This document shows positions 25,855 through 35,215 of a DNA stretch of 64,000 bases, one piece after another (position 1 is the first letter of the stretch; the number at the start of each line of letters is the position of its first letter). The notes beneath the pieces were generated by a model that made no database searches, was not told the origin of the DNA, and worked only from the letters and a program-made list of their open reading frames with translations. A program made the translations under genes and the position numbers. This stretch comes from Roseburia_C sp051879315 (GTDB lineage Bacteria > Bacillota > Clostridia > Lachnospirales > Lachnospiraceae): the NCBI GenBank assembly GCA_051879315.1, contig JBJELW010000090.1:61582-125581 (forward strand). The letters run 5' to 3'.

Positions 25855-25976
25855 ACGAAAAAAATTTCCCTGACGCAACAAACAAGTTGTGCAAAACTAC
25901 TAATTTTGTTCTATGTCCCACAAGCGCAGCCTTGGAGCAATGAAAAAGTGGTGAGGAGGGGCATAGAGCAGAAAAC

Positions 25977-26023
25977 AGGAACGGTTCTTTTGTCATGAAG
26001 ATAGTGACAAAAGAACCGTCCCT
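25977..26023 (-). terminator. Hairpin at the 3' end of Rpn gene 2
   Basis: AGGAACGGTTCTTTTGTCA (25977-25995) pairs with TGACAAAAGAACCGTCCCT (26005-26023), 19 bp with one mismatch. It is the same sequence as the hairpin at 23881 and lies 3 bases beyond the stop of the minus-strand gene. Confidence 0.75.
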
Positions 26024-26026
26024 ATA

Positions 26027-26971
26027 TTATTTCATTTGCAGCTGTTCCACGATTTTCGTCACATCATAGTTAGGAGCATAAGATTTGGCAGCATCGCAGA
26101 TTTGTTTGACCGTGTCCAGATCTTCCTCAAGTTCGTCTGCAATGCTTTCCAGAGTTTTGTTTTTCTTGAGTTTACGACATACCTGTTCGGTTAGGCTGGT
26201 TAACTTGCCGTCATTGAAACCATCATTAAAGCCAGCAGTGAAGCCGTCTTCAAATCCCTCATCACGCAGAGTTTTCTTATGTAATTCCTCGTCGTATTCA
26301 AAAATGCTCATTCTGATTACCTCCGCCTTGTTCTCTAATAAGAATCTTACTAAAGTTCCATGTTTGATACAATAGTCTACAGCAAGTTGAACCGCTTCGT
26401 TCAGAGGATGGGTCTTACGGAAATTCCGCACTTGCTCCACATACTGAATATATTGAAAAAGAGTAGGACATTTCGATAGTAAGTCTGCATTATAGCCCGG
26501 ATTAATATTAAACTGGATTACCCGAAGTTCCAAGGATGGAGTCTCTTCTGGAATCTCGAATGCATCGGAAAGACGTAGTTCCCTGCGTTCCGGCTGCGGT
26601 TCAAGTCCGTTATAAAATACGACAAATTTAGGTGTCGGCAACTTTAGCAATCGGCTGGAATAAATATCTTTTTTGATTATGTATTTTTCGTATTGCTCGC
26701 ATACATACATTAAATTTCTAAGTGGCATATTTGGATTGATCGTAGACTGTTGCTCGTACAACTGCATCCTCATATCTAGTAGACATGACACGTCGTTTTT
26801 CATACTCATATAAATAGCATTTTCCAAAGTGACGATTTCAAGTGCATTCGGGTCATCATATTCCGTGTTGTTGAGCGCATTGTAGAGTTCTAACAAACGC
26901 TGTTTATCGTCAAACAGCATGCGGAAGATAGTGTCCTTATACCGAGTTGTTACATTAATCTCATCGTTCAT
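26027..26971 (-). CDS. Rpn-type PD-(D/E)XK nuclease/putative transposase, copy 2
   Basis: 314 residues, clearly homologous along its full length to the gene at 23942-24904 (shared EHQST/EQQSTINPNMPLRNLMYV, KLPTPKFVVFYNG, ELRLSDAFEIPEE and the acidic-basic tail). The frame is intact, so it is probably still made. The SDGF tract is shorter. The start follows AAAGGAGG on the minus strand. Function as for copy 1. Confidence 0.85.
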   Translation of the reverse strand: MNDEINVTTRYKDTIFRMLFDDKQRLLELYNALNNTEYDDPNALEIVTLENAIYMSMKNDVSCLLDMRMQLYEQQSTINPNMPLRNLMYVCEQYEKYIIKKDIYSSRLLKLPTPKFVVFYNGLEPQPERRELRLSDAFEIPEETPSLELRVIQFNINPGYNADLLSKCPTLFQYIQYVEQVRNFRKTHPLNEAVQLAVDYCIKHGTLVRFLLENKAEVIRMSIFEYDEELHKKTLRDEGFEDGFTAGFNDGFNDGKLTSLTEQVCRKLKKNKTLESIADELEEDLDTVKQICDAAKSYAPNYDVTKIVEQLQMK

Positions 26972-27231
26972 TCAGTTTCCTCCTTTGTATAATAGGTATC
27001 GACAGGAGGCTCTTTGGTCAAGAACCCGCCTGCTTTTGTAAATAGTGAAAATAAAAGCATCGATGTTCCTGAATATCTGAATAAAAGACAGCATCACACG
27101 AAGCGGATATGCTAAAGCGATATAGAAAGAACGCAACTGATTCGAACAGCTACGAAAATGCTTTGAATGAATTGTAACATAGTGGAATTAGAAATACAAG
27201 ATTTTATGGAATATAGAACACATATTTAAAT

Positions 27232-27464
27232 ATGATGTACACCGTTTGGTGGATCCCCAAATGGAGGAGAACATTGCGGCAGCCCTTCATATTCAAAAAG
27301 ATCAGATCAATGTAAAGGCTACCACCGAGGAGGGGCTGGGTTTCACAGGTGCCCAGGAGGGCATCAGCGCCCAGGCTATCTGTGCCCTGTCTAATATTTA
27401 TGAAAGCAGTGTTTCTGTGGCAGATAGCGGGCTGGGCTGTTGCTCCGGTTGTGGCAGACGTTAA
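27232..27464 (+). pseudogene. ispF: ispF remnant with 95-codon internal deletion
   Basis: Encodes YDVHRLVD joined directly to PQMEENIAAALHIQK and continues to the same CCSGCGRR end as ispF. Compared with the intact gene, the segment matching 25359-25643 (285 bp, 95 codons) is missing and the frame is kept. The deleted part includes the HSDAD metal site. The upstream sequence no longer has an ATG in frame or the original ribosome site, so it is probably not translated. Confidence 0.9.
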
Positions 27465-27627
27465 ACGAAAAAAATTTTTCAGACACAATAAAATGGTTGT
27501 GCAAAAATACTAATTTTTTTGAAATAAATCGCATTTTGTTGTTTAAAATTTTGTAAAAATATTGAAATAATTTAAAAACATACAGTTTGCACAAAAAATA
27601 GACCGAGTTTTGTTTTTTTTTTGCTAA

Positions 27628-27656
27628 TTGCACAAAAACCATGCTTTCCTTATAAT
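27628..27656 (+). promoter_or_regulatory. Promoter of the large GH13 gene
   Basis: TTGCAC (27628-27633), 17 bases, TATAAT (27651-27656), about 110 bases before the start codon. TTGCACAAAAA occurs at 27587 and again at 27628, 41 bases apart, and its inverse TTGTGCAAAAA occurs near 27497; these are candidate operator sites. The stretch 27465-27765 has no gene. Confidence 0.8.
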
Positions 27657-27765
27657 AACTTGATGAGGGTTTGTCTGTCATATCATGCATAAATGTACAA
27701 GCTGTACATATCTTGTATGGTCGGGGGAGGCGACAAAAATAATCAAAGAAAAGGAGAAGGAAAGT

Positions 27766-30700
27766 ATGAAGAAACAACATGGTATTGTAAGCCGCATCGT
27801 AAGTTGTGTCTTGGCGTTAGCTATGGTACTGACTATGATGCAGAGCTTACCAAGTGCAGTGTTGAATGCACACGCTGATGGCGGCGAAGTTAAAGTGTAT
27901 TTCAAGCTGCCATCAGGCACAACGGCTTCCGAATGGGGAATAAATGTATGGGGTGGAGCAACCGTACAAGCATCTGATACAAAGGCCTCAGCATCATGGG
28001 GAGCTGAATATCCGGCGTTGCTTGCAGACAGTAATTCAGGATGGGCATATGCAACTTTGACTGGAACGGTACAAGGAATTCAATTTGTTAATAGTAACAC
28101 AGATTATAATTGTTGGAATTCTGTGATTTCAATCGATAATTATTCCGCGGCATATTTTGACCCAAGTACAGGAAAATGGTATAAAGAATCTTCATGTACC
28201 AATGAAATAGTGAAGCCTGACCCGCGGGATATTTATGTGCTGACTGGAGCATCTGGATTGACAGGACAGGATTGGCAGTTGGATGAACAAAATTGTGCAT
28301 TAGTTCAGGATACGAACGATCCAAACAAGTATAGTATTACCTTTTATGATGTGGCGGAAGGTACATATGAGTATAAGATTCTGCAAGATCCGAAATACTA
28401 TGCATGGGAGTTGCCTTGGGGAAGTGGTTCGGGTAGCGGTGAAAACCGTTCAGTTACTGTATCCGAGGCTTCAGACGTGACATTTTCAATTGATTTGACT
28501 GATCCTGACAAGGATGTAACGGATAAGGGTGTTACAGTAACGCAGGTTCCGACCACTGTTGCACCGCCTACTTTTGATAAATCTACAATCACAGTACATT
28601 TCCAAAATACAGGCGACTGGACAGATGTATATGCGAAAATAGCGGAAGGAAGCAGTTGGAATCCGGTTGATGGATATGCGTATGCACATAGCTGGCCTGG
28701 CGCAAAGATTGAACAGGATACAGCAAATAATGGTTGGTATAGTTTTACCATTACCGTGGATGCATCGACAGCATTGAAATTGATTTTCAATAACAAGGGA
28801 AATGGTGTACAGACCAGTAATATTGAGTTTTCAGCTGATGCTGAGAACATCGAAAAATGGTACGCTTTCGGAACTACAACGACTGAGCTTCCTGCGAAAC
28901 CGGAAGGCTGGATTACCAGCACAGAGAAAGCACCCACAAATGCGTCTCCTGTAACAAGCCCTGAGGTGAATGGCAGAAATGTTACGTTTCGGTGTGTGGA
29001 TGCATCTGCAACTCAAGTAAGACTTGCCGGTGCAATGACAGAGTGGGAAACAAATGCGATTGATATGGTAAAGGGTGCGGATGATGTGTGGAGTGTTACT
29101 GTTACATTAGCACCGGGAGCATATCAATATCAGTTTATTAAAGACAGCAATGGTTGGACAATAGATCCGGCAAATTCAAGGGCGGCAGGTAATAACAGCT
29201 TGGTAGTTGTTCCAGGTCTTACCGATGGTTCTTTGGAAGTAGAGAAGGGCGTGGCGGCAGCACTTCCGGAATTAACCCTTTATACAACAGATGGAACACC
29301 TTCTACAGCAAATCCGACCTACCAGGTGATTACTGAGGCTGCAAAGGATTATGTAACGATTGCAGACGGAAAGGTTACGGTAAGTGAAGGATTTACCGGA
29401 GATTCATTCCAGATTAAAGCAACAGAAGGAACAGCAACATCTACCATTACAGTCAAAGTAGTGCAGAAGATGTATACTTACACAATTTACTACTATGATT
29501 GGACTGCTGATCACATGGCAACAGGTGCATCCGCTCTTTGGATTTGGCAGGATGGCGGTGCAGGTGGAGTAGAGTATCCCTTTACTGACAAGGTAGAGTT
29601 GGCAGATGGAAATAACTGGCTGAAAGCAGAAGTGAAGGTATCTTATTATGATAAGATTAAATTGATTCCCAAAGTGGCTAGTACTGATCGTAATAATCCA
29701 GTCTGGACATGGCAGGGAAAGACATATAGCTTTTCCAATAGCAGTCAGGAAGATGAGGCTACGATTTATATCGTAAGTAATAAATCAAAGGTATATACGT
29801 CACTTCCTGAACTGACACCTCCCAGAGATCGATACGTAGAGATTGAGTATCAGCGTCCGGAAAATGATTATGATGGATGGGAAATTTATACCTGGAACAG
29901 CGGATATGGCGATGAAGTTACAATTCCGTTCGAACAGAAGGGGAACAAGATGGTGGCAGAGGTTCCTGTCATCGATTCTGATGCGGACATGAATCTTTCC
30001 TTCTGTGTGAAACGAAGTACCGATGACAATGAGTGGGCTGAAAAGGATGGCGGAGATCATTCCGTCACTATTCCGACAAATCAGACGGTGGTAAAGGCTG
30101 TGTTCGTGCAGGGACAGGGTATCACAGAGGTACTTCCCTACAATACGGGATATGTCCGCGACGGAGCAAATGATCAGATTCATTTCTACTACAGAGATGA
30201 TACGTTGTATAAGGAGTACAATCTTTCTTCTCTCACCGGTAAGGTGCAGATTTGGATTGATGGTGAGACCTATGACATGAGCTATGACAGCGCAAATGAG
30301 CGTTTCTACTACGATTTGACCGGTTTGACCAGCAGGACGACCTACCATTACTATTATTTGGTGGATGGCGAGAAAAAACTGGATGATTTCAACACAGATG
30401 CTACAGAATCATTCCAGGGACAAGAGTGCAATGTATGTACATATCTTCGTTTTGATGATGTGTCATTGACAGCAGAATTGTCTCAGACATCTATGGACTA
30501 CAATGATAACAATGTTTTGACTGTAAAAGCAGCTGGTGCAGATGGACAGCCCGTAGCCGGATTTGAGGTGGCAGAGGCTTCTGTTGATGCCAGTGCATTG
30601 GGAATTGGCACTTTGGATATTGAACCCGAACTGATGGCTGTAACTCTTTCCTGCACTCGTAGCACCGCAACGGGAGTGAAGAGTTTACCAATCACAGTAA

Positions 30701-32967
30701 AGGATATTTACGGAAATATTTATAATACTACTGCACAGGTAACTGTTACTGCAAGAGATAAGAGCGACGGAGACTTCGATTGGGATGAGGCTGTGATTTA
30801 CTTTGCAGTGACAGATCGTTTCTTCGATGGAAGCAGCAGTAATAATACAGGTGTGGATAAGGATGGCAGCTTAAGCTACCACGGAGGAGATTTCGTGGGA
30901 TTAACCCAGAAACTTGACTATTTGCAGGATTTGGGTGTGAACACCATTTGGATTACTCCTATTGTAGAGAATTCTGATACTACCACTGACAAGGATGGTG
31001 AAACCATCGAGTCCACCGGATACCACGGATACTGGGCAAGCGATTTCACCGAGCTAAACAGCCATCTGGGTACCGAAGCAGAGTTTAAGGCATTGATTGA
31101 TGCAGCACATAGCCGTAACATGAAGATTATGGTGGACGTGGTAGTGAACCATGCAGGATATGGTACAGAAGAACATTTCAATACCATCATTCAGGATAGT
31201 GAAGGCAACTATGTATCTATGCTTCGAGATGATGAAAATACTATCTCAGGAGATGATGTGTACGATGGCTTGTCAGGACTGCCGGATTTCGTAACTGAGG
31301 ATGCGACAGTACGTAACCAGATCATCGAATGGCAGACAGACTGGATGGAAGAGTTCGATATTGACTACTATCGTGTAGATACCGTAAAACATGTGGACGA
31401 GACCACATGGTCAGCATTCAAAAATGCATTGGCCAAGAGCAATCCGGACTTCAAGTTGATCGGAGAGTATTCCGGCGGCGGTTACAGCAATGATTTTGAT
31501 CAGCTTGGAACAGGTAGAATGGATTCACTGCTTGACTTTGATTTCAATGACATGTCACAGAACTTTGTAACAGGTAACATTTCCACTGTGGAATCAACAT
31601 TGGAGAAGAGAAATGCAGTAATCAATAATACTTATGTATTAGGTTCCTTTATGAACAGCCATGATGAGGATGGTCTGCAGGCAAAACTGCAGGATGCAAA
31701 CAACTTGTCTGAGACAGAGGCTGAGAATCTGATGAAGGTTGCAGCAACGTTGATGATTACAGCAAAGGGACAGCCCATCATCTATTATGGTGAAGAGATT
31801 GGCCAGTACGGTAGAGATGATTATCCATATCAGACTAACCGTTATGACTTTGATTGGGCAGAGTTGGAGGTCCAGAAAACGGACAGCAACAGTATCTACA
31901 ATCATTACAAGACCATGCTTTCCATCCGTAACGATTACACAGATGTATTTGTTCAGGGAGATCGTAAGGAGATTGCTGTTTCCGATACAGAAGGCTATGA
32001 AGTAATCAGCAGAAGTTATGGAGATACCACACTTTATGTTGGTATGAACATCAAAGATGCTGCCAAGGAAGTAATTATTCCGGTAAGCGGCGAGGCAGGA
32101 AGCGTATACACCAACCTGTACGATGGCAAGGAGTATACAGTAGCAGCAGATCAGACCGTAAGCATTTCCATTCCTGCAGCAAAGAATGGTGGAACCATCG
32201 TTCTGGCAGAGAAAGAGGATGACGGATTTTTACGCTACATCGAAGTAACCGGCGATGACTACTCAGAGGTAATCAACTCTGTGACCAAGGCAACAGACGG
32301 AACCATTACAGTGGTTCTTCCGGCAGACAGCAAGAAAGTACCCGCTGAGGTGTTCAACAAGGCTGCAGGTAAGAATATCACATTGGTATTTGTAGTATCC
32401 GATTCCGCAAGCTGGACAGTAAGTGCGAAAACAATTACTTCCGAAATCACATCCGCCATTGATTTGGATGTGATACTGAATACTACCAATATTCCTTCAG
32501 ATATTGTAAGTGCATTGGCAGGAAGCAACAAGACCATGCAGTTCTCTTTGGGACACGATGGAAAGTTCGGATTTGACGGAAGCCTGACTCTTACTGTAGG
32601 AGATACCTACAAGGGCAAGTACGCAAACCTGTATTATTATAATCCTACCACCAAGGCACTGGAATACCAGCAGGCCGTAGTGGTGACCACAGACGGCAAG
32701 GTAACCTTTACCTTCAAGCATGCATCTGATTATGTGATCGTGTTTGCGGATACTGATCTGAAACCGGCAGATCCTACAACAGAGGATCCTAAGCCTGCGG
32801 ATCCTACGTCACCTACTACACCTGCGGATACCACTCCTAAGGAGACACCTACGGTAGAGGCACCCAAGACTGGTGACGAGACACCGATGGTTACCTGCAT
32901 AGTTGTTCTGCTGTTCAGTGGACTGGCAATGGCCGCACTGTTCAGAAAAAGAATCAGACGCAGCTAA
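27766..32967 (+). CDS. Cell-wall-anchored multidomain GH13 amylase/pullulanase
   Basis: 1733 residues from the ATG at 27766 (GGAGAAGGAAAG before it). Order seen: signal peptide ending near AHADG; several beta-rich starch-binding or pullulanase-associated modules (about 40-150, 155-270, 285-400 resembling CBM26, 410-495 resembling an E-set/CBM48, an Ig-like block, and a CBM41-like YQRPENDYDGWEIYTW block near 700); then the GH13 barrel from about 1005. Catalytic residues are D1205 (YYRVDTVKH), E1234 (LIGEYS) and D1300 (NSHDEDG). A Pro/Thr linker, sortase-type PKTGD, a membrane helix and RKRIRRS end the protein. It resembles the anchored amylases of Agathobacter, Roseburia and Butyrivibrio. Exact bond specificity cannot be read. 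Confidence 0.93.
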   Translation: MKKQHGIVSRIVSCVLALAMVLTMMQSLPSAVLNAHADGGEVKVYFKLPSGTTASEWGINVWGGATVQASDTKASASWGAEYPALLADSNSGWAYATLTGTVQGIQFVNSNTDYNCWNSVISIDNYSAAYFDPSTGKWYKESSCTNEIVKPDPRDIYVLTGASGLTGQDWQLDEQNCALVQDTNDPNKYSITFYDVAEGTYEYKILQDPKYYAWELPWGSGSGSGENRSVTVSEASDVTFSIDLTDPDKDVTDKGVTVTQVPTTVAPPTFDKSTITVHFQNTGDWTDVYAKIAEGSSWNPVDGYAYAHSWPGAKIEQDTANNGWYSFTITVDASTALKLIFNNKGNGVQTSNIEFSADAENIEKWYAFGTTTTELPAKPEGWITSTEKAPTNASPVTSPEVNGRNVTFRCVDASATQVRLAGAMTEWETNAIDMVKGADDVWSVTVTLAPGAYQYQFIKDSNGWTIDPANSRAAGNNSLVVVPGLTDGSLEVEKGVAAALPELTLYTTDGTPSTANPTYQVITEAAKDYVTIADGKVTVSEGFTGDSFQIKATEGTATSTITVKVVQKMYTYTIYYYDWTADHMATGASALWIWQDGGAGGVEYPFTDKVELADGNNWLKAEVKVSYYDKIKLIPKVASTDRNNPVWTWQGKTYSFSNSSQEDEATIYIVSNKSKVYTSLPELTPPRDRYVEIEYQRPENDYDGWEIYTWNSGYGDEVTIPFEQKGNKMVAEVPVIDSDADMNLSFCVKRSTDDNEWAEKDGGDHSVTIPTNQTVVKAVFVQGQGITEVLPYNTGYVRDGANDQIHFYYRDDTLYKEYNLSSLTGKVQIWIDGETYDMSYDSANERFYYDLTGLTSRTTYHYYYLVDGEKKLDDFNTDATESFQGQECNVCTYLRFDDVSLTAELSQTSMDYNDNNVLTVKAAGADGQPVAGFEVAEASVDASALGIGTLDIEPELMAVTLSCTRSTATGVKSLPITVKDIYGNIYNTTAQVTVTARDKSDGDFDWDEAVIYFAVTDRFFDGSSSNNTGVDKDGSLSYHGGDFVGLTQKLDYLQDLGVNTIWITPIVENSDTTTDKDGETIESTGYHGYWASDFTELNSHLGTEAEFKALIDAAHSRNMKIMVDVVVNHAGYGTEEHFNTIIQDSEGNYVSMLRDDENTISGDDVYDGLSGLPDFVTEDATVRNQIIEWQTDWMEEFDIDYYRVDTVKHVDETTWSAFKNALAKSNPDFKLIGEYSGGGYSNDFDQLGTGRMDSLLDFDFNDMSQNFVTGNISTVESTLEKRNAVINNTYVLGSFMNSHDEDGLQAKLQDANNLSETEAENLMKVAATLMITAKGQPIIYYGEEIGQYGRDDYPYQTNRYDFDWAELEVQKTDSNSIYNHYKTMLSIRNDYTDVFVQGDRKEIAVSDTEGYEVISRSYGDTTLYVGMNIKDAAKEVIIPVSGEAGSVYTNLYDGKEYTVAADQTVSISIPAAKNGGTIVLAEKEDDGFLRYIEVTGDDYSEVINSVTKATDGTITVVLPADSKKVPAEVFNKAAGKNITLVFVVSDSASWTVSAKTITSEITSAIDLDVILNTTNIPSDIVSALAGSNKTMQFSLGHDGKFGFDGSLTLTVGDTYKGKYANLYYYNPTTKALEYQQAVVVTTDGKVTFTFKHASDYVIVFADTDLKPADPTTEDPKPADPTSPTTPADTTPKETPTVEAPKTGDETPMVTCIVVLLFSGLAMAALFRKRIRRS

Positions 32968-33002
32968 CAATAAAATAAAAGTGAAAAGAAAATAATATTT
33001 TA

Positions 33003-33040
33003 ATAACACCATTGACACGATTGTGCAGTGGTGTTATTAT
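33003..33040 (+). promoter_or_regulatory. nifS operon promoter within an inverted repeat
   Basis: TTGACA (33012-33017), 17 bases, TATTAT (33035-33040). The arms AATAACACCA (33003-33012) and TGGTGTTATT (33029-33038) overlap both boxes; the repeat may be an operator and may also end the preceding transcript. Confidence 0.75.
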
Positions 33041-33054
33041 TTGCACGTAAAACA

Positions 33055-33067
33055 TACTAATTTAGTA
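33055..33067 (+). promoter_or_regulatory. Candidate Rrf2/IscR operator
   Basis: TACTAATTTAGTA is a perfect 13-base palindrome placed about 15 bases past the -10 of the nifS operon. Its centre resembles the CTAATTTAGT core of IscR-type sites, and an Rrf2 regulator is encoded in the same operon; autoregulation is inferred. Confidence 0.5.
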
Positions 33068-33086
33068 GGAAATGAGAGGGATTCAT

Positions 33087-34265
33087 ATGGAATATATTTA
33101 TTTAGATCATGCTGCAACCACTAAAACATCACCGGAAGTGGTGGAGGCAATGCTTCCATATTTCACGGAATATTACGGAAATGCGTCTGCTATTTATGAG
33201 TTGGGTGGAAAGAGCAAGCAGGCTGTCACTCATGCCAGAGATATCATTGCAGGGGCTCTGGGTGCAAAGCCGGAGGAGATCTATTTTACCGCCGGTGGAA
33301 GTGAGGCGGATAACTGGGCGTTAAAGGCTACCGCAGAGTCTTACAAAGAAAAGGGAAACCATATCATTACCACAAAAATCGAGCATCACGCCATTCTTCA
33401 CACCTGTGAATGGTTGGAGAAACAGGGATTTGAGATCACCTATCTGGATGTGGATGAGAATGGAACCGTTTCTCCGGAGGCAGTGGAGGCAGCAATTCGT
33501 CCTACCACTATTTTAATTTCTGTCATGTTTGCCAATAATGAGATTGGAACGATAGAGCCCATTGCCGAGATCGGTGCTGTTGCCAAGGCTCATGGAGTAC
33601 TGTTCCACACGGATGCAGTGCAGGCCTTTGGACAGGTTCCCATCCGGGTGGATGAGATGAATATTGATATGCTCAGCAGCAGCGGACATAAGCTGAACGG
33701 ACCTAAGGGAATCGGTTTTTTGTACATCAGAAAGGGTGTAAAGATCCGTTCCTTTATCCATGGCGGTGCTCAGGAGAGAAAGCGTCGGGCCGGCACAGAG
33801 AATGTTCCGGGAATTGTGGGATTTGGCAAGGCTGTAGAGATGGCATGTGCCACCATGGAGGAACGCTGTGAGCGGGAGACCCGCCTGAGAGATCACATGA
33901 TCCAGCGGATCGAGAACGAGATTCCTTATGTAAAGCTGAATGGAGAGCGCACCAGGCGTCTGCCCAATAACGTAAATGTCTGCTTCCGGTTTATTGAGGG
34001 AGAGTCTATGCTGATTATGCTGGACCAGGCAGGAATCTGTGCATCTTCCGGATCTGCATGTACTTCCGGGTCTTTGGATCCGTCGCATGTGCTTTTGGCC
34101 ATCGGCCTTCCCCATGAGATAGCCCATGGTTCACTGCGCATGACTTTGGGTGCAGAGAATACTCTGGAGCAGGTGGACAAAACAGTGGATACTCTGAAAG
34201 AGATTGTGGCTCATCTAAGAAATATGTCCCCTTTGTATGAGGATTTTATAAAGAAAAATAAATAA
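33087..34265 (+). CDS. nifS: Cysteine desulfurase (NifS/IscS-like)
   Basis: Removes sulfur from cysteine for Fe-S clusters and thio-cofactors; PLP enzyme. 392 residues from the ATG at 33087, which is spaced correctly from GAGAGGG; an in-frame ATG at 33072 has no ribosome site. Landmarks: YLDHAATT, PLP lysine in SSSGHKLNGPKG, HGGAQERKRRAGTEN and the active-site cysteine in SSGSACTSG. Directly upstream of the scaffold gene, so a dedicated NifS-NifU pair. Confidence 0.96.
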   Translation: MEYIYLDHAATTKTSPEVVEAMLPYFTEYYGNASAIYELGGKSKQAVTHARDIIAGALGAKPEEIYFTAGGSEADNWALKATAESYKEKGNHIITTKIEHHAILHTCEWLEKQGFEITYLDVDENGTVSPEAVEAAIRPTTILISVMFANNEIGTIEPIAEIGAVAKAHGVLFHTDAVQAFGQVPIRVDEMNIDMLSSSGHKLNGPKGIGFLYIRKGVKIRSFIHGGAQERKRRAGTENVPGIVGFGKAVEMACATMEERCERETRLRDHMIQRIENEIPYVKLNGERTRRLPNNVNVCFRFIEGESMLIMLDQAGICASSGSACTSGSLDPSHVLLAIGLPHEIAHGSLRMTLGAENTLEQVDKTVDTLKEIVAHLRNMSPLYEDFIKKNK

Positions 34266-34314
34266 AAAAGAGTAGCGTAAAGTCAAATATGAAAAATGAA
34301 CTGGAGGTTTCTAT

Positions 34315-34752
34315 ATGTATAGTGAAAAGGTAATGGATCATTTTCAGAATCCGAGAAATGTTGGAGAAATAGAGAATCCAAGCGGTGTGGGTACGGTAGG
34401 TAATGCCAAGTGCGGAGATATCATGCGGATTTATTTGGATATTGATGATGACGGAGTGATCCGGGATTGTAAATTTAAGACCTTTGGCTGCGGGGCGGCA
34501 GTAGCCACCAGCAGTATGGCAACAGAGTTGGTAATGGGAAAGACGGTACAGGAGGCATTGCAGGTGACTAATAAAGCGGTGATGGAGGCTTTAGACGGAC
34601 TTCCGCCTGTGAAGGTACACTGTTCTCTGCTGGCAGAGGAAGGAATCCATGCGGCACTTTGGGATTATGCCCAGAAAAAAGGAATTACCATTGAGGGCTT
34701 GGAGAAACCGAAGAATGATATTTCCGAAGGTCTGGAGGAAGAGGATTATTAA
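34315..34752 (+). CDS. nifU: Fe-S cluster scaffold protein (NifU/IscU-like)
   Basis: 145-residue IscU-type scaffold. MDHFQNPRNVGEI at the N-terminus and the three cluster-binding cysteines in GNAKCGDIM, FGCGAAVA and KVHCSLLAEEGI are complete. It receives sulfur from the NifS coded 50 bases upstream. CTGGAGG precedes the ATG. Confidence 0.96.
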   Translation: MYSEKVMDHFQNPRNVGEIENPSGVGTVGNAKCGDIMRIYLDIDDDGVIRDCKFKTFGCGAAVATSSMATELVMGKTVQEALQVTNKAVMEALDGLPPVKVHCSLLAEEGIHAALWDYAQKKGITIEGLEKPKNDISEGLEEEDY

Positions 34753-34773
34753 TCCATAAAGGAGGTTTTAAAC

Positions 34774-35208
34774 ATGAGAATATCCACAAAAGGGCGATAT
34801 GCGCTGCGGCTTATGATCGACATTGCCATGCATGATGAAAATGAGCCGGTACGTCTGAAGGATACGGCGCGGCGACAGGATATTTCCATAAAATACTTGG
34901 AGCAGATCATAGCATTGCTGGTCCATGCGGGATATGTGCGTAGTGTCCGCGGGCCGCAGGGAGGCTACCGTCTTGCAAAGGAACCGAGGGAATATACAGT
35001 CGGGATGATACTCAGACAGGTGGAAGGCAATCTGGCTCCGGTGGCATGTCTGGAAGGCACGGTCAATAACTGCGACCACCAGACCAGCTGCGCAAGCCTG
35101 CGTATATGGCAGGAACTGGATGAGGCAATCCGCAGTGTTGTGGACAAGTATACACTGGCGGACCTGGTTGAGTGGCAGCAGGGCGCAGGAAATGACTATG
35201 TTATATAA
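34774..35208 (+). CDS. iscR: Rrf2-family transcriptional regulator (IscR-like)
   Basis: 144 residues. The winged-helix start MRISTKGRYALRLMIDIA and the wing VRGPQGGYRLAK are diagnostic of the Rrf2 family. Three cysteines (C-x7-C-x5-C in VACLEGTVNNCDHQTSC) could hold an Fe-S cluster as in IscR; CymR, another Rrf2 member, lacks them. Its place between nifU and cysK suggests control of Fe-S and cysteine genes, with candidate operators at 33055 and near the cysK promoter. Confidence 0.88.
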   Translation: MRISTKGRYALRLMIDIAMHDENEPVRLKDTARRQDISIKYLEQIIALLVHAGYVRSVRGPQGGYRLAKEPREYTVGMILRQVEGNLAPVACLEGTVNNCDHQTSCASLRIWQELDEAIRSVVDKYTLADLVEWQQGAGNDYVI

Positions 35209-35215
35209 AATCTCC

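Larger units (their letters stand above)
23881..25905. repeat. Duplication unit 1 (hairpin, Rpn nuclease, ispF)
   Basis: The same order recurs at 25977-27512: 3' hairpin, minus-strand Rpn-type gene, a spacer with matching sequence (CGCCTGCTTTTGTAAAT near 24985 and 27028, and onward to about 25160 and 27200), ispF sequence, and a matching tail after the ispF stop. The 413-base stretch 24905-25317 between the Rpn gene and ispF has no gene; it holds this duplicated spacer, the Rpn ribosome site and the ispF leader. Confidence 0.85.
25977..27512. repeat. Duplication unit 2 (hairpin, Rpn nuclease, broken ispF)
   Basis: Diverged copy of 23881-25905, shortened mainly by deletions in the spacer and in ispF. 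Divergence between the copies shows the duplication is not recent, or that it arose by independent insertion. Confidence 0.85.

Noticed and set aside
27204..27780. Minus-strand frames opposite the ispF remnant and GH13 leader
   Set aside because: They are shadows of ispF sequence and AT-rich promoter DNA and have no ribosome site.
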